A stretch of 64,000 nucleotides of DNA from Conchocele bisecta (taxonomy: Eukaryota > Mollusca > Bivalvia > Lucinida > Thyasiridae), in NCBI GenBank assembly GCA_029237695.1, contig CM055271.1, positions 34,902,462-34,966,461 of the forward strand, in the 5' to 3' direction. A model generated the notes under the pieces. It had not been told where the DNA came from. It ran no database searches and worked only from the letters and a program-made list of their open reading frames with translations. Positions within the stretch are counted from its first letter, which is position 1. The number at the start of each line of letters is the position of its first letter. A program made the translations under genes and the position numbers. Shown here piece after piece: positions 34,201 through 49,200 of this stretch.

Positions 34201-37200
34201 GTTGCTGGCCAGCATTTCCCACAACAGACCCAGATCTCCAGATAAGCTGCGTATTTGCTTTAATACTCAATTAAAATTGCCAAAACCCAATTGAAATCAG
34301 AAGTAGCGAGTATCAAAAAGCAATAAATAATTTGTGGTACTTTTATCATGTTGTAGAAAACAATAATTCGACCACAAATATAGCATCGTTTTCATAGTTT
34401 CCAATGAGACAATTCCAGGGCTCCAGATAAATGAAAACACATCTTGGTATGTCATTAGAATTGTCTCCAAGGAGACAATTCTAATGAAATGCCAATATAT
34501 GTTTTAATTTCGAAGCAAACTATTCAATAATTGCTGTCTGTTGATGTGTAAGCAGTAGTGTCATTTTATTCTACCCAATTAAAATTTTGAAATACCCAAT
34601 TGCTTCAGAAATGATGGAGTGACAATACTCAATTACTAATTCATTATGTGGAGCCCTGAGACCAATATGTTTTGTTTACTGTACACTATTGTGTGCATTC
34701 GCAAAATACTGACTCTTTGACACAAGCAAATTACACGTGCATCTCAGTAAATCGTGCCCAGTAAAAATCGTGATTTCGCAGCATTTTAGCTCGCGTGAAC
34801 GTACATTTCCCTTAACGTGCCAAATAATTACATGAGCCAATATGCTACATGTAGAAAGGGCAAATACAAAGGTATGGGGTCCACGTGGTTTCCGAACCAC
34901 GTTCTCCGACGGACATAATCTGCAACGTAATTTTTACAGTGGATTTAATGTAAAATATTCCTAACAAATGGATGAATATTTATGATACGCAGCGAACGAA
35001 ATACGTTATTTCTTACAGTTACGTGTTCTAGATTTGTGTTTACATTGATGGTAACCGATTCTTGTGCAAAATGACGGAATTATGCAAACTGTACAATAAA
35101 AGACAACAAGTTCCGCATCTGCTGCGCGATGTTTCATCATCCGTCATTCAGTTAGAAAGATATCAGTGGAAATCTCCTGTAGACGTATCTCGAAACATGA
35201 CGTCACGTCATTCGGAAATCACGTGATCACACACAATGAATACCGGGAACATAATATTGCATGTGTCGACCGTGTGATCATCGTCATCAGAGCTATAGCT
35301 GGCTGGGAATGATTTCGAGAAAAGAAACCCATTGATGCTATTAAATGAAATAGCCAGAAACGATTACAGTTAAGAGGACGGCGTCAGCCGTACATGATGA
35401 ACGTTATTTGCATTGTTTGTATTCGTTGGTATCCACAGACACCACCGCGGTAGCCACGGCGCGCCGTGGCACGATTTTGGCTCTAGAACCATTTTGCGGG
35501 TGTCGGTCGAAATTTTATTTTATTCACCGCTACTGGCCTGAATTAAATACGTGTCATGTAACTTGTCCTGTATTGACCGAATACGTACTGACTGATAACA
35601 TATTACTGTATCAGGCATTGACCTTGACCTGATACAAACATCAGAGTTACAACGAATTGAAAACTGACGTTAAATTGGTCGGATGACATCACGTGACGTT
35701 ACCGAATGACGTCAATGTAATGACGCATCGTAAACAAGTCAGCGACCTGCCCATAGATAACGACGCCATATGTGGTATTTTTCGAGCATAAAGCGTTACC
35801 TGATAAATATAATACTAGGTTATCGTCTTTTTATATCAATTTTAGCAGGCTAGGCTCGGAAACGGTAGGATTTCCTCGGCGTTCACTAGCATTGCCTGAT
35901 ACTTGATATCAAACGACACTAGCCTGGTATTCTCTTTTTATTTGACTGACGTAGACCCTGATCAGAGTATTCGGGTGCGTAGGCTGATGTGGGACTCTCA
36001 TTAATGTATATTTCTTTCGACGTTATTTGACTCCGTGTTATCACGAGAAGCAGCCATTATCCGGTATAGGCTGATAGGGTTGGATACATCACTTACAACA
36101 CGGGTGTCCGCATGCACGGATTATCTCCTCGTGATACATGTATAATAGTCCATTTGCCGTCCTTATGAATTACATGGCCGACCTATGAATTGTCTATAGT
36201 ACAATGTTTGTTGGTGGATTTACATTTCTATGGGTGCCTTGGAGCAAATCAACTTGGTTGTCCTCTTGACAACATTGGGCAACTTTTTTAATATGCAAAT
36301 TAGTTTCCGCCATTAGCGGAAAAAATATTTCCTATCATAGCTCTACAACTATACACTACAACTTCACACAAATGGTGTCTATACCTATATTTTCATGGTC
36401 AAGGATGACACTGGTGGCATTTATACAGTGATTACATTTATATATTGTCTCATTATGCAAATTGGTTGCCGCCATTACCGAAAATAATATTTTCTTTTAT
36501 AGCTCTGCAACCGTTTATGATAAATTCATGAAAATGGTTTTCAGACCCATGTTTTCCTGGTCTAGGATTCCAATACATGTATTTATAAAGTGACTACATG
36601 CAAATATTTCTGCGAGGATTATTAGTGGCTGCCAATACATAAAACCCAATTTTCACAGCTCTGTAGCGGGTGGTTAGTTGGATGCATGCCAATGGTAATT
36701 TAACGATGGGATTCATCCTTTCCGGAATCTCAGGCTACCTGATTATGTATGCGAGAGTTTGTTATACCCATTACAAGAGTAGTAGGAATATGGTTAATCC
36801 TATTACTTTTAGGGAATGGTGCATTCTGATGTGGTGAAGACCTGGCACCAGATCAGGTTATTCTAATTTCCGGCCCGAATATGTGTGTTTCTTGATGTAA
36901 ATATTCAGTTCTGATTTTGAGATGTTCCCCCTTTCTTACAGGTGAAATACGGGATTCGACCCCGTTCACCCGTCTATATATGACCTCGCTGTTGAACAGA
37001 TATATGAGGAGAATATAGACTATGTTGTTCGGCAGATGAGGAGTGAGACTCGAGCCGTACAATACAGTAATGCGAATTATGATCTGAGATAATTCACATA
37101 CATTATCACACTGAAACAGACCAGCGCAACACTACTGTACATAGTCTCAGAATTAGTTTCATGTGGCACTGTGGCACATACGTCTCTCAGCCTAGCCCAA

Positions 37201-40200
37201 GCTGTACAACGTGACATCACCGGCACTCGGAACCAGACAGCGCTGGACATGAGCTGACAGACAGTGAAGCTTCATCACAGACATGGCACTTCTACAGGAT
37301 CACAGATCCTAGTATCATATGATGAGGTGATAAGATTTCGCAAATCAGCTGCCAAATTCGTGGGCGACAGCGGTGGTGATCTACATCAGGCAATGGGTTT
37401 GATGAGAAGTGTGTGGCCAATCTTCGGGTGGTTTGACAATATTGATCTTTTAGTTTAAACTCCCAATGGACGTAGAGAAACACATGTCATGGCTCAGGAA
37501 TTCCAACAGCATCCCGCTGGCATCGTATAACTGGGTAGTGCTAGCGATCGACCTGGAGATATGAATCTTGTGAGCACACGACTGCGGAAGACCGTTGCAC
37601 AATCTCTTAGGACCAATACAGCCAGTATGTATGTGCCACTTCAGCACTATACTGGCCCAAAGAAGGTTAACCCTTCTGCGATTTATATTTTTTCAGGAAT
37701 CACGTACACGAATGCATGTGCCAGGGTTGAGAGTCTTGTTGCTGCAGAGCTCAAGGACGCCCAGTGGCAGAATTCACTTTCATCAGACCATAGCCTGGAT
37801 TGGTACGGCTTAAACAATTGGCCATGGACCAAGTGACACCCGCAACAAAGCCAGCGACTGTGTACCTGATGGGCCTACTCATACATGCCCCACCAGCTCA
37901 CCCTGATACCGTCTTCACATCACTGCTATACATGAAGAAAACCATATGTGACCTGGGCATGACATATGCAAATATTTCCATTGATATGCAATTGTACATG
38001 GTTACCCGACAGATCAAATGGTGGGAGCCGACTAGGTTTGACGATGATAATCTTCGTTCAGTGGCAATTCACCTTATTATGTATGTTTTGGGTTGCATTG
38101 GGACACTAGTGAATGGGTCTGGTTTGGATGTTTTAGTTAGTGCAGCATTCGGTGGTCTGCCGGTGATTATAAATGGGAATGTATGGGTGCGTGCCAATAG
38201 GGCATTCCGCATAGTGACGGCTGCCCTGCTGTAACAATGTCTCCAAAACGGTGACAAAACGTTCAATGAGTATGTAGAAGGAGTACGACATCATCCAACA
38301 GGTAGGCACTGGGTGGATACTCTTGTAAACTTACGCTATTGGTTCACCAGTTTGTTCGCGCAGAGAGGGCTGAATACTGGCACTTCCAGCAGCTTTGTTT
38401 GGAACGGATATTGTCGTATTTCTTCACTGCAGGCTATGTTCACTACGCTCGGTTTATCAGTTGCCACCTGCTAGAGATGCGCAATTGTTGCCAGCAGATG
38501 CGCATCGAGATATTGCTGGAGCGCATGTATTGGAATTCAGTATCCAGTGACCAGTTTGGAGAACAAACTGCTATCGGGGCGGTAAAGGGTGGTCTGAAGG
38601 GCCTGACGCTGTCACCTGAGGTGGTCAATGAATGGATTGATTCATTCCCGATCTCAGCGTATCTCTCTGGAGCAACTTAAGAGAGGCGTAAAGGTTGGTG
38701 ACAAAACTGTATTCGACCTAGAGGCCATCCATCTTCATCCGTCTTTTGTTGGTCGGGCAACAACGACATTTGCAACTGGAACCCATTTTCCAGTACGAAT
38801 TGTATGCTGTTCCACCTTCTATCATCGACGAGCATGGCTGCTTGAGGAAAGGAAACAAATCTTCACTCGCCAATCATCTCGGTATACCACGACACAATCG
38901 TGAATGCACAACGACTTTTCTTTCACATCGTCTGGCCACACGGATGAGTGGTATCCGTCATCATTGTGAGCATTAAGCGTCGCCTCTCGATTTACCCTAC
39001 TTCCACCGAAAATATATTGGTCTTTGACAAGTACAACGATAGCTCAGCCAAAGATCGCGAGCGGATGCGACGTGCAGTTGATGGTTCTACTGACTATAAT
39101 CTGACCATCAATCTTTACCCAATCGTGATGCCATTCTAATGAATAAGCACAACAAGCGTGAACTCACCCGCGTGATATCCAATTTCAATCTGGGTGATCA
39201 CATATCCATAGATTATCGGGATGACAACAGCTTTGCACACGATGAGGCAAGCTTCCGAAATGGACATGGCTGTGGTCCGGATCCTTTGTGATGATACATA
39301 TATATTTGTGCTACTGGTCTACTGGGTCTGGAAGCTGCAACTACTTCCTAACTGTAATGTCCAGATAGAACGCTGGAATGGGGTGGTGATCGACATCAAT
39401 GTCACATGTATACATATGGGATCTAAGTGTCTGCAGCTACTGGGCATGCATGCGCTTAGCGGCTGTGACACTGTATCATACCCATTCAGCAAGGTCAGTG
39501 CCTTGAATACTCTGAAGGCTGGCGAATTTCCAGGATTGTTCGATGAACTGGGTAAAGCAAACGCCACTAATATTGCTCTCCTATAAACAGGTAAGCGGTT
39601 CTTCGCAGCTATGAATGGTTAGCAAACAGGAATCTCAATGGGTGCGGCACGCTACCATATATATGCCAAGAAGAAAGTGAAGCCAATTAGCATCATGGCA
39701 TTGCCTCCGACAGACAATAACCTGCTTCACTACTTCACCATATGTTAGGAAATGCGTGTGTAAAAATGGGTGTTGCTATATGTGCACTATAAAAGAAGAT
39801 GGGATGGGAGGTGCACATCAGATAGATGCCGATGCTGTGGATGAGGATGTGGATGATGTGGAGGAGCTGGAATAACGCGTGGTATCAGACCGAAGAAATT
39901 GCAACAGCTATACATTATATAATTATTAATGAATCCAGAGTTTAAAATTGTTAGTGCATTGGTAGTTATGGACTTATGGTTACTACAATGGATTGATTTG
40001 TAGATAGAAACTGCACGACTACTGAGAAAATCCAAACATTGGTGATGATGAGTAAATGAACAAAGGCATATTATATAGTATACCCCAAAAAGACATACAT
40101 GCCATCACTATATAAATGCATTTATTGTAATCCTCGATCATGAACACATATGGGCACAGGGCTTAATTCGTTTAATTTACTGTTTCGCCTGTCGAATGTT

Positions 40201-43200
40201 TAAAAAATCAACATAACAATACAATTTGGAAATTTTCAGAATAGTAAGCGTATCACAGATGTAATATTATGGTTGTACCAAAATATACGCCGCTCCTGGC
40301 ATATCGCATCATGGTGACACTGGGCCAAACATGTTTTAGTATTTAGTGTGTTGGTATCGTGTCACATGCATATTTACTGCGACACAATAATCATGATAAT
40401 TGTAATACATAAGTGTAGCCGCCAAGGACGTAGCCTTCTGATTTCTATCTGTATCTGCTACCTTTTACGTGTACGGTTTCATGTAATATTTAGCGACTTT
40501 CAAAAATATCTCATTGAATCAGCCGTACGATTGCCGTTTGATAACAATGTACATATTCTTTAAAATGACCACTTGTAAATATGGTTATATGAATGTATAG
40601 TAAGTTTACTAGTATATTTGCAATCATTGCAGACACTGATCAGACTGCACAGATACACATGTCTCCACTATTTACACATTTAAGAAGTCCGACTTTGTCA
40701 GATTGTTGTTAATTTTCTTACATTGTACTACATTGTACTAAATAATGCACGTCTGCGTGCTTTGTTTGTTATCAAAGGGCCGTTCCAGTCGGAGGCGTGT
40801 AAATAATATAACAATTCCAACAAAATCAATGTTGTGATCGGGACAAATTTAGTGTGTAAATCACCGACTGTGTGATATTGTGCAGTTATGCAAAATACAT
40901 GTGTGTTACATCTCCACATTTTCCCGGCAGTGGCAGTGGTGGCCAGTCGAGGGAGTGGGGGTCAGCGCAGCATTTTCCCATATACCTGATACCTGCTAGT
41001 ACGGGGTACATGTACATTAGCCCGTCCGACAGTCATATTGGCTACGCAGGAAAATGTTCTTTCCGCTTTCTGAGATGGATGTATAATTCCGAGAGTCGGG
41101 GAATGGACAGTCGATTTTTATTTTGTTTAAAAATGCCCGGGGTGTCCGACTACCCTCTAGACCCCATCGGGCGCTGAATTCATTGATATGTGCAGCCGTA
41201 GGCCTATCCGAATTCTGGTCATTCATTTCTACAGAACAAAATGCATTTGTTTCAATCACTGATACGATGTGCATATAATTTACAATTTCCAACACCAGGA
41301 ATGCCGTTTACTTTTTTGGTCTTTGGTGACGTATTGTCTAAATCAATACATGACGTAACAATTAACTGTAAATGACGTCAATTCTGAAATAATTACAATT
41401 TATCTTTCTGACGACACACGTATATGAATCTATTATGGCGATGGTGGCAAATTACGAAGCCACAGGTCGGCTAATTATAGATTTAAAATCTCGATAATTG
41501 TGCGTTTGTTTTGTTCACTACATATACATATCATAGTATTATTCTGATGAATGCTTAGTTTAAACATATTTTATTTGCATATTGTTTACAAGTTCATTGT
41601 CAATGTCAATATTACTATATACAGTACCTTACACATGGGATTGGATTGAAAGCAAGCTTATTTAAATCCTCTCCCTGATGAATGTTTGATAGTATACATG
41701 TACATACTAACACTTGTAGATACATTTAGTGTAACTTATCAGCAAATACAGTTTACAGCAAGCACCGTCAATGAGTCTGTGAACACTCATTTCTACTGTA
41801 GGCTGTTCACTTGCATTGTACAAACGTCGCCGTTTCAATAACGTCATTTTCTCGATGACATTACGTTTCTTTCCGTGCGTGATTCACATGGTGCTACAAA
41901 AAGTGAGATAAAACAAAAACTATTAAACGTAATTGCATTTTCTTTTCAGAAAGGTGTCTGCATCAGAAAATGTAAAAAAGTGAAAATCAAAATTTGTGTC
42001 ATTAAGGATGGTTTTCCCAGAGCGCGGCCCATATGTATTGAAACAATTTCTGAGAAAGTATCCCACATAGTAGCACGGCTATCTAGAAAACAAGTTTCTT
42101 TGTAATGGCGACAACTAATTTCCATAAATAGAAAGCGTATGCATGTAACAACAAAATCGTAATCCTTGACCATGAAACTATAGGCATAGACACCATTTTT
42201 TGTTAATTTATAGTGCATAGTTATTGACCGATGACAGGAAATAGGTTTTCCGGTAATTGCGGCAACTAATTTGCATATTAAAAAAGTTGCCCAAGGTCGT
42301 TAAGAGGACAACCAAGTTGAATTATTTCAAGACACCCGTGTGAATGTAAAGCCACCAAAAAACCTTGTACTATAGACAATTATTATACTGAATGCATTAC
42401 ATTATCACAGCCAAATTGGCTGTGACAATGTAATACATTCAGTATAATAAAAGTATAAATTTATCCTAAAATTGAAAAATTTTCCCTCAAAGTATACTTT
42501 GCTAGAAAAGTGTACGTTGCAATGTTGGTGAAATAGCCTCAGCCTACTGATATTAACGTTCAGTATAATAAAAATTAATAAATTTATCCTAAAATTTCTC
42601 CCTCAGCCTACTGTACTTGTTGTTGTTGTTGTTAGTACCACGTAATCATACACCTTGCTGATATTAACGTTTGCATGTGCTTCTCATGACATGTGTACGT
42701 GCCATGGCGAATTTACACTGTAGTACTGAATATACAAAGGGACGTCATTTATGTCATGTATTAAGTCGGTTATAGAACTCGGACTGTCTATTATGTTAAA
42801 TATTGGACATAATAGACAGTCCTTTTTCTATCACCCTGACTTCATTTCTTAAAAATCCAATATGTGAACACTAACTTATACTAATTGTTTACCTAAATAC
42901 TCGACCAAGGAAATAACAGCATGATTAATATCATATTGCGACGCTTTCGTCAATATCTGGTAAATTAATCATTAAATGTTCAGCGCTATATTTAGAACTG
43001 ATTTTACGCCGGGTTGTCATCAGTTCACGAGACACAAAACATATGACCGCCCACATACGCGCTCAATTCGTGTCACACCGCCAATCACATACTAGAATAG
43101 CGATTCGAAATCACGTTTAGGGGCGGATTCGCGACTGGGCTGGGTAACCAATAAGTTAGTTATAGTTCGTATATTGAATTTTGAATAAACTAATTTCTCG

Positions 43201-46200
43201 CTCGCTAGTGCTCGCTAGGAAATTAATGTATTAAATATTCAGTATCTGGGGCCCTTTTCACTAAGCTTCGTACGACTAAAATGTTCGTAAGTGCAAATTT
43301 AGGATCATCTGGAAATTTCAATTGATGGATTTACATTTATTGATCATAGGCTGCATATATGTAAATCCAATGCTTGTTTTCGAGAAAACAGTATTAATGT
43401 GCAATTTACAGACTATGATAAGTTTGCACTTACGTATAATTTAGTCGTATGAAGTTTGGTGAACTATAGCTATTACAGTACAACCTCTTCTCTACAATAG
43501 CCACCCCTGGGAAGACGCAAAACTGGCTGTTGTAGAGAGGTGACTGCTGTAGGGAGGTTAATGTTGAATTACATTTTGTCATCCGCTGTTTATTAATTTT
43601 CTTCGATAATTCTTATCAAAAACATGATTTGGCAACATTTTTAAAATGCTGTCAAAACATGTTTTTATTGAGAAAGAAGGCAAAAGCAACAACAGACGAC
43701 AATTTTCGTGCTCAGCAGTCTAAGGGTTATATATAGAGGAAATCATCCAATTGGGATATAAAGTAGCGGCTGTTATAGAGAGGGTGTTGTTGTAGAGAGG
43801 TGGCCGTTCGGGGAGGTTCGACTGTATCCTATAATCATTCTTACAGGCCTTTTTCGCTGACCCATTTATTTGTTTACACAGGTGGCAGCGGAACGCGAGT
43901 GGCAGTGATTACGTTTGATACGAGGGCAAATGTACTGTTTAACCTTGATGACCCGGATGTGAGGTCGGTGGAGGCCGTTTGTAGCAAGATCGACGAGGTG
44001 CAGGTAAGTCAATCGAGCATTATTGACTGTTCCAATAACTGATTGTGTGTTTTGAAATGATAAGTATAAGTTTTTGTGTTCACATATTGGATTTGTAAGG
44101 AATTAAATGCGAAGTCGCGTTAGCGACCGCAGTATTTAGTTCGTTAGAATTAAATAGGTGAACAATAACATACATGTACTTATTATTCGCCCTCCTTTCT
44201 AAGCCAATCTCTGGCCAGTATCGTGCTCCATGTATTTCACATATTGCAAAATGTAATCCTATTAGTTAATGTAAAATAAATACTCGGATGGGAGACTGCA
44301 TTATAAACCTGAATAATTATAAATATGCTATTGTTCACATATTGGATTTAAAAAAAATTCAATATGTGAACAATAATTAATACTTAATGGAGATAAATTA
44401 TAGCGACCCCCTGTTAATAACAAACACATTGAATTTGTGTGGATGTCTGGTGTAGAGAGGTTATTTAATCCTGACAGCCCAACACCCTCAGTGGTATGGT
44501 ATTATTTACTTCTATCGCTGTAATACACATATACTGTCTGTTTCACGAAACCTGCCCACATTTGTATATAAACTATATAAACAATGTAAACACAATATTA
44601 TTGTTTTATTTTAACAAAATTTAAAGGTACACGCCCACGCAGTAGGCACAAAATGTTCTTTATAGGAATTAAATAAGTGTATAATTATGTCACTATTCCA
44701 CCAGTTCGAAAAATTACGAGTGCCCGCTATACAAATATAATCATTTATTAATTATCAATTTACTGTTAGCGACGCGCGGCGGTAACAGTCTATTTTGATA
44801 ATGTGCGGGGACGACGACTTTCACATCACGGCTTGCGGTGCGCATGCGCAGTATACTACGCGCGCCAGTAGGCTTCCCAATATGTATACAAGAATATGAA
44901 CATGTCGACACGTCCAGGACGGAAATTGTATGAAACAGCGTCGGCCAAAAGAAAGGCGGAATGTCTGAGGGACAGGCAGTACAGAGAGAGAGAATGGTTA
45001 ATATTGGCGACCAGATCACCAAATGGAAAGAGTTACGTGGATATTTAGATTTGGACTCGAATAGAGATTTTTCTTCTCAACTTCCGATACTTCACTGCGC
45101 ATATCAAAGATGTGATATGATTGACCGTGTCACGTGACGCGTATTGGTAAAAATAGTACGAGGTCGGAAAATACCCTTTATGGTCGCGGCATATACAATG
45201 CGATTTAACACCAATTAACACGCGCCATAATTAAAAATAACTCGTTAGTGGGTAGACATATGGCTCATATAAGGCATGACAGAAAATGAAAAGTTGTAGT
45301 ACAGTGTAACCTGCTGCGTGGGCATGTACCTTTAAGAATGAACCTTCTTTTTTAAGTTATTTAGCAAAATTTGGTCAAATATTGATTTTATTACGAAAAA
45401 CGATTTCTCTATGGGAATTTAACATGGGGAAAACAGAAGTGGGGCTGGGGGAGGAGGAAACAAACGAAAACTGGAAATTGACACTGAAACCTGGCTAGAT
45501 AGCTTTTAAATTATGTAACTAAGAAAATAAATGTTAAATTTTGAAAATCGGTCCGTTATTTCTGAAATTATAAAAAAATCCCCATGTTAAATCAGCATAG
45601 AAATCCGGGGATTTAATATGGGGAACATCTTTTTTCGTAATAAAATCAATATTGGACCAACTTTCACGAAATAAAAAGCAGGCTCATTCTTAAATTTGGA
45701 TGGAAGTTAATATTGTTTGTGCATGTTTATATAGCCAAACAATTCGGGAAACAGACAAAAATCATTTTGTGACGATTGGATTGGTAACAAAATTAACGTA
45801 TACAAATCCATTCCAGTTACTTAGGGGTGAAAGTGTTAACGTCTCTAAACCCTGGGTCTCGTTTATAGGTGTTACATTGAATTAGACGTTGGGACGTAAA
45901 AGTTGCGAACGGTAACTCTTGCAATCTACTCTCGTACCGTCCGTAGGCTACGGACTTCATGGGAGTATGAACGTTACTGTTCGCCATAATTCTATGTGGC
46001 TTGGTGATTGCGTGCTGGTGGCATTACAATTTGTATGCATGCTATTTCATTCGTCATTTGCATTTATTACATTTGAAATATGCGTTTATTTGACTTCCTT
46101 ACATGTCTATTCTAGATCTGCTGGTTGCTTTGTTCTTTGGCCGTCTCATAGCTTCAGATAAGTTTTGTATCAAAATAGTATTATACCCCAATATTTCAAA

Positions 46201-49200
46201 TTCAATGCGTATTTTACTTTTACAAACGTATTATTGATTTTTCTTCCGTATTAAATAGGGAACAAATGATAAAAAATAAAACAAATTTAAAAAATCACTT
46301 ATTTGAGCAACAAAAAACAAACATCATTTGCTTTTTGCAGCTCAACGAAGTAAATTGTAAACTTTATTACAGTGTTTTCACTAATCAAAATGAAAATCAA
46401 TGCGTATTTTCACATTGCTGTGCGTATTTTGTATTCCCACTTTTGATAATCAGTGCGTATTCTGCTAAAATAAGTTCGTAAAATACGCCAATACGCACCT
46501 TATCTGGAGTTTTGTGTCTTACTGAGTTTCCGTTCGCAACTAGGGTAATATGAGGTTCTCAGCACAGGAAGTAACTATTTTGCTCTTAGCCGTGAATTTG
46601 GATGGCAACTGGGGAAAATTGTAAATTGACTTCTTACAGTCAACGTTGATATCATACACGTACATGTACATGTCACGTACACGCACACCAATGTGGGCGG
46701 CAGGGCTCCAGATAAGGAATTAGTAATTGAGTATTTTCACTCAATCATTTCTGAAGCAATTGGGTATTTCAAAATTTTAATTGGGTAAAATAAAATCACT
46801 CTACTGTGACACATCAGCAATCAACAATTATTGATTAGTTTACTTCGAAATGAAAACATGTCTTGGCATTTCATTAGAATTGTTTTCTTGGAGACAATTC
46901 TAATGAAATACTAATATGTGTTTCCTTGGAAAATAAGAAAAAATATCCTATATTTGTGGTCGATTTATTGTTTTTTGCAGCATGATCAAGGTACCACAAA
47001 ATTGTTATTGCTTTTTGTACTCGCTACTTCTGATTTCAATTGGGTTTTTGGCAATTTTAATTGGGTATTTAAGCAACTACGCAGCTTATCTGGAGCTCTG
47101 GTCATGTGCACGTAAAACAATGTGGGCGGAACATGGTGTGCATGCATGTTCGGTACAAAATGATCGTCGACTCTATTTTCGTTCCATTGTTGAAAGAAAG
47201 TACAGGCAGAGCCTCGCCCATTCCGTTTCCTGAGCCTTGCCAGATATTTTTTCCCATTCACGGCACTAACCTACTATTCTCTATCTATTTTCTTTATTTC
47301 TGAACCAAAGTATATGTTGTGACCACTCATTTGAACCGTCTCGGCGAGACGGTTCAAATGAGTGGTCACAACATATACTTCTGATGAGATGAGAAATAAA
47401 GAAATTATTGAGCCTTTGCCGGATATTTTTTTCCATTCACGGCACCAACCTACTATTCTCTATATGTTCATGTCACTAATCTAACATCTATTTAAATGTA
47501 CATGTAAGCACGTTTTGATCAATAACAAAAAGGTCACCCTCTCCATTTCTTTTCATTTGATTAAATGGTATCAACTACTAATTTAATTGCGAAAAAACGA
47601 TTTTCCAGTGGGAATTTAAAATGGGGCAACTATTTTGGAAATTGACCCCCGAAACCTGTATAGATAGCTTGGAAATGATGTAACTAAGAAAACAATAGTT
47701 CACAAATTAATATTAAGTATTTAAAATAGAAATTATTCCCAATACAACAATTGGTGAGGTTGACTTTTTTGTTATTGATATAAAAGTACATACCTTTAGA
47801 TATTTCTGAGATGTAATGTGTTTAAAGGTACATGCCCACTCAGTGGGAACAAACTGTTCTTTACAGGTGCCCGCTTTTCAGATATAATCATTGGGTAATA
47901 TTTATTTTACTGATAGTGACTTGCGGTCAGGCTATTTTCATATGAAAATGAGGCATGCTATTTTTTATTATTTATACTAATTAAATGCGTCACCTGAAAT
48001 ATTTTCGACAGATTATAAAGTATGAGCATTGCACATCAAAACATAAATACAGAGAAAACATAGTAAAGTCCGTTAACATTTTGAAGGAAATACGGTTATC
48101 GCCCCTGATCTCAGTGTGGAAATTTACGACTGATATAAAATGTATAATAATGCCGTGGAGTAATCATGGTAATGGTGAACTAATGTGTAGTTTGCCAGAA
48201 AATGTCTCAGATGATGTCTCTGATATAAAGAATATTTTGTGCCTACTGAGTATGCATGTACCTTTAATGGCTAAAAGTTCATCGGCAGCAAAACGTGAAA
48301 CAGACAGTAGTGTGTTTTTACCCTGTGTGTAGTACGTCGAATGTTGGCGGTACAAAATCGCTGATGAATACCAGGCTAGTGTCGTTTGAATACACGTTCA
48401 TCAGCCTCGGATTGAAACAGTATAAATCCCGAGGTTGGCCTCGGAATTCGTACACACTTCATAAGCGTTGACTTGTAGTAAACTTAATTGAAATACATAG
48501 CGAGCAATTGCTTGATAAAGTTGACACTAGCCGGTATATCCTGTATGTATACGTTATTGTTAACATATTGCATTTTTAAGGAATTAAATTCGAGGGAGCG
48601 CTAACGACCGCAGCATTTAGTTCCTGAAAAATCCAATATGTGAACAATACCATACGTATAGTTAAGCCAAGCGTACAATGCAGTGTCCCATCTGAGTATT
48701 GATTTTCCATTTCCTGTTGAACAGTTAATCATTAAATCTGGTAATATGTAGCATATTCGGGTTAAACGTTGCACTATGTACTAAGTGGAGCACAATGCTG
48801 CCAGCGATTGGTTTAGAAAGAAGGGCGAACTATAAAGATAAAATATAGCTCACATAATAGGTCACAAATTAATGTATTAACATTTCAATATGTGAACTAT
48901 AACTTACTTATTGTTTACTAGCCCAGTCGTCCAGTGAATTCAATCTCAATACTAGCATCTTATTGGCGGTGGGACACGAAATGAGCGCCTGTGTGGGCAG
49001 TAATATGCTTTGCTTCTCGTGAACTGGTGACAACAAGGCATAACATCAGTTCTAAATATAGCGCTGAACATTTAATGATTAATTTAATACATATTGGCGA
49101 AAGCGTCACAATATGCGATTAATTGAGACGAAATGCCGTTCTTTTATTGGTCGAGAACTAGGGTAAACAATACATCTTGTTTGTACAAACTACAGACGAC

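Noticed and set aside
41875..42218. Frames on both strands near the right end of transposon 2
   Set aside because: Located within the terminal inverted repeat; the left counterpart has no matching frame.
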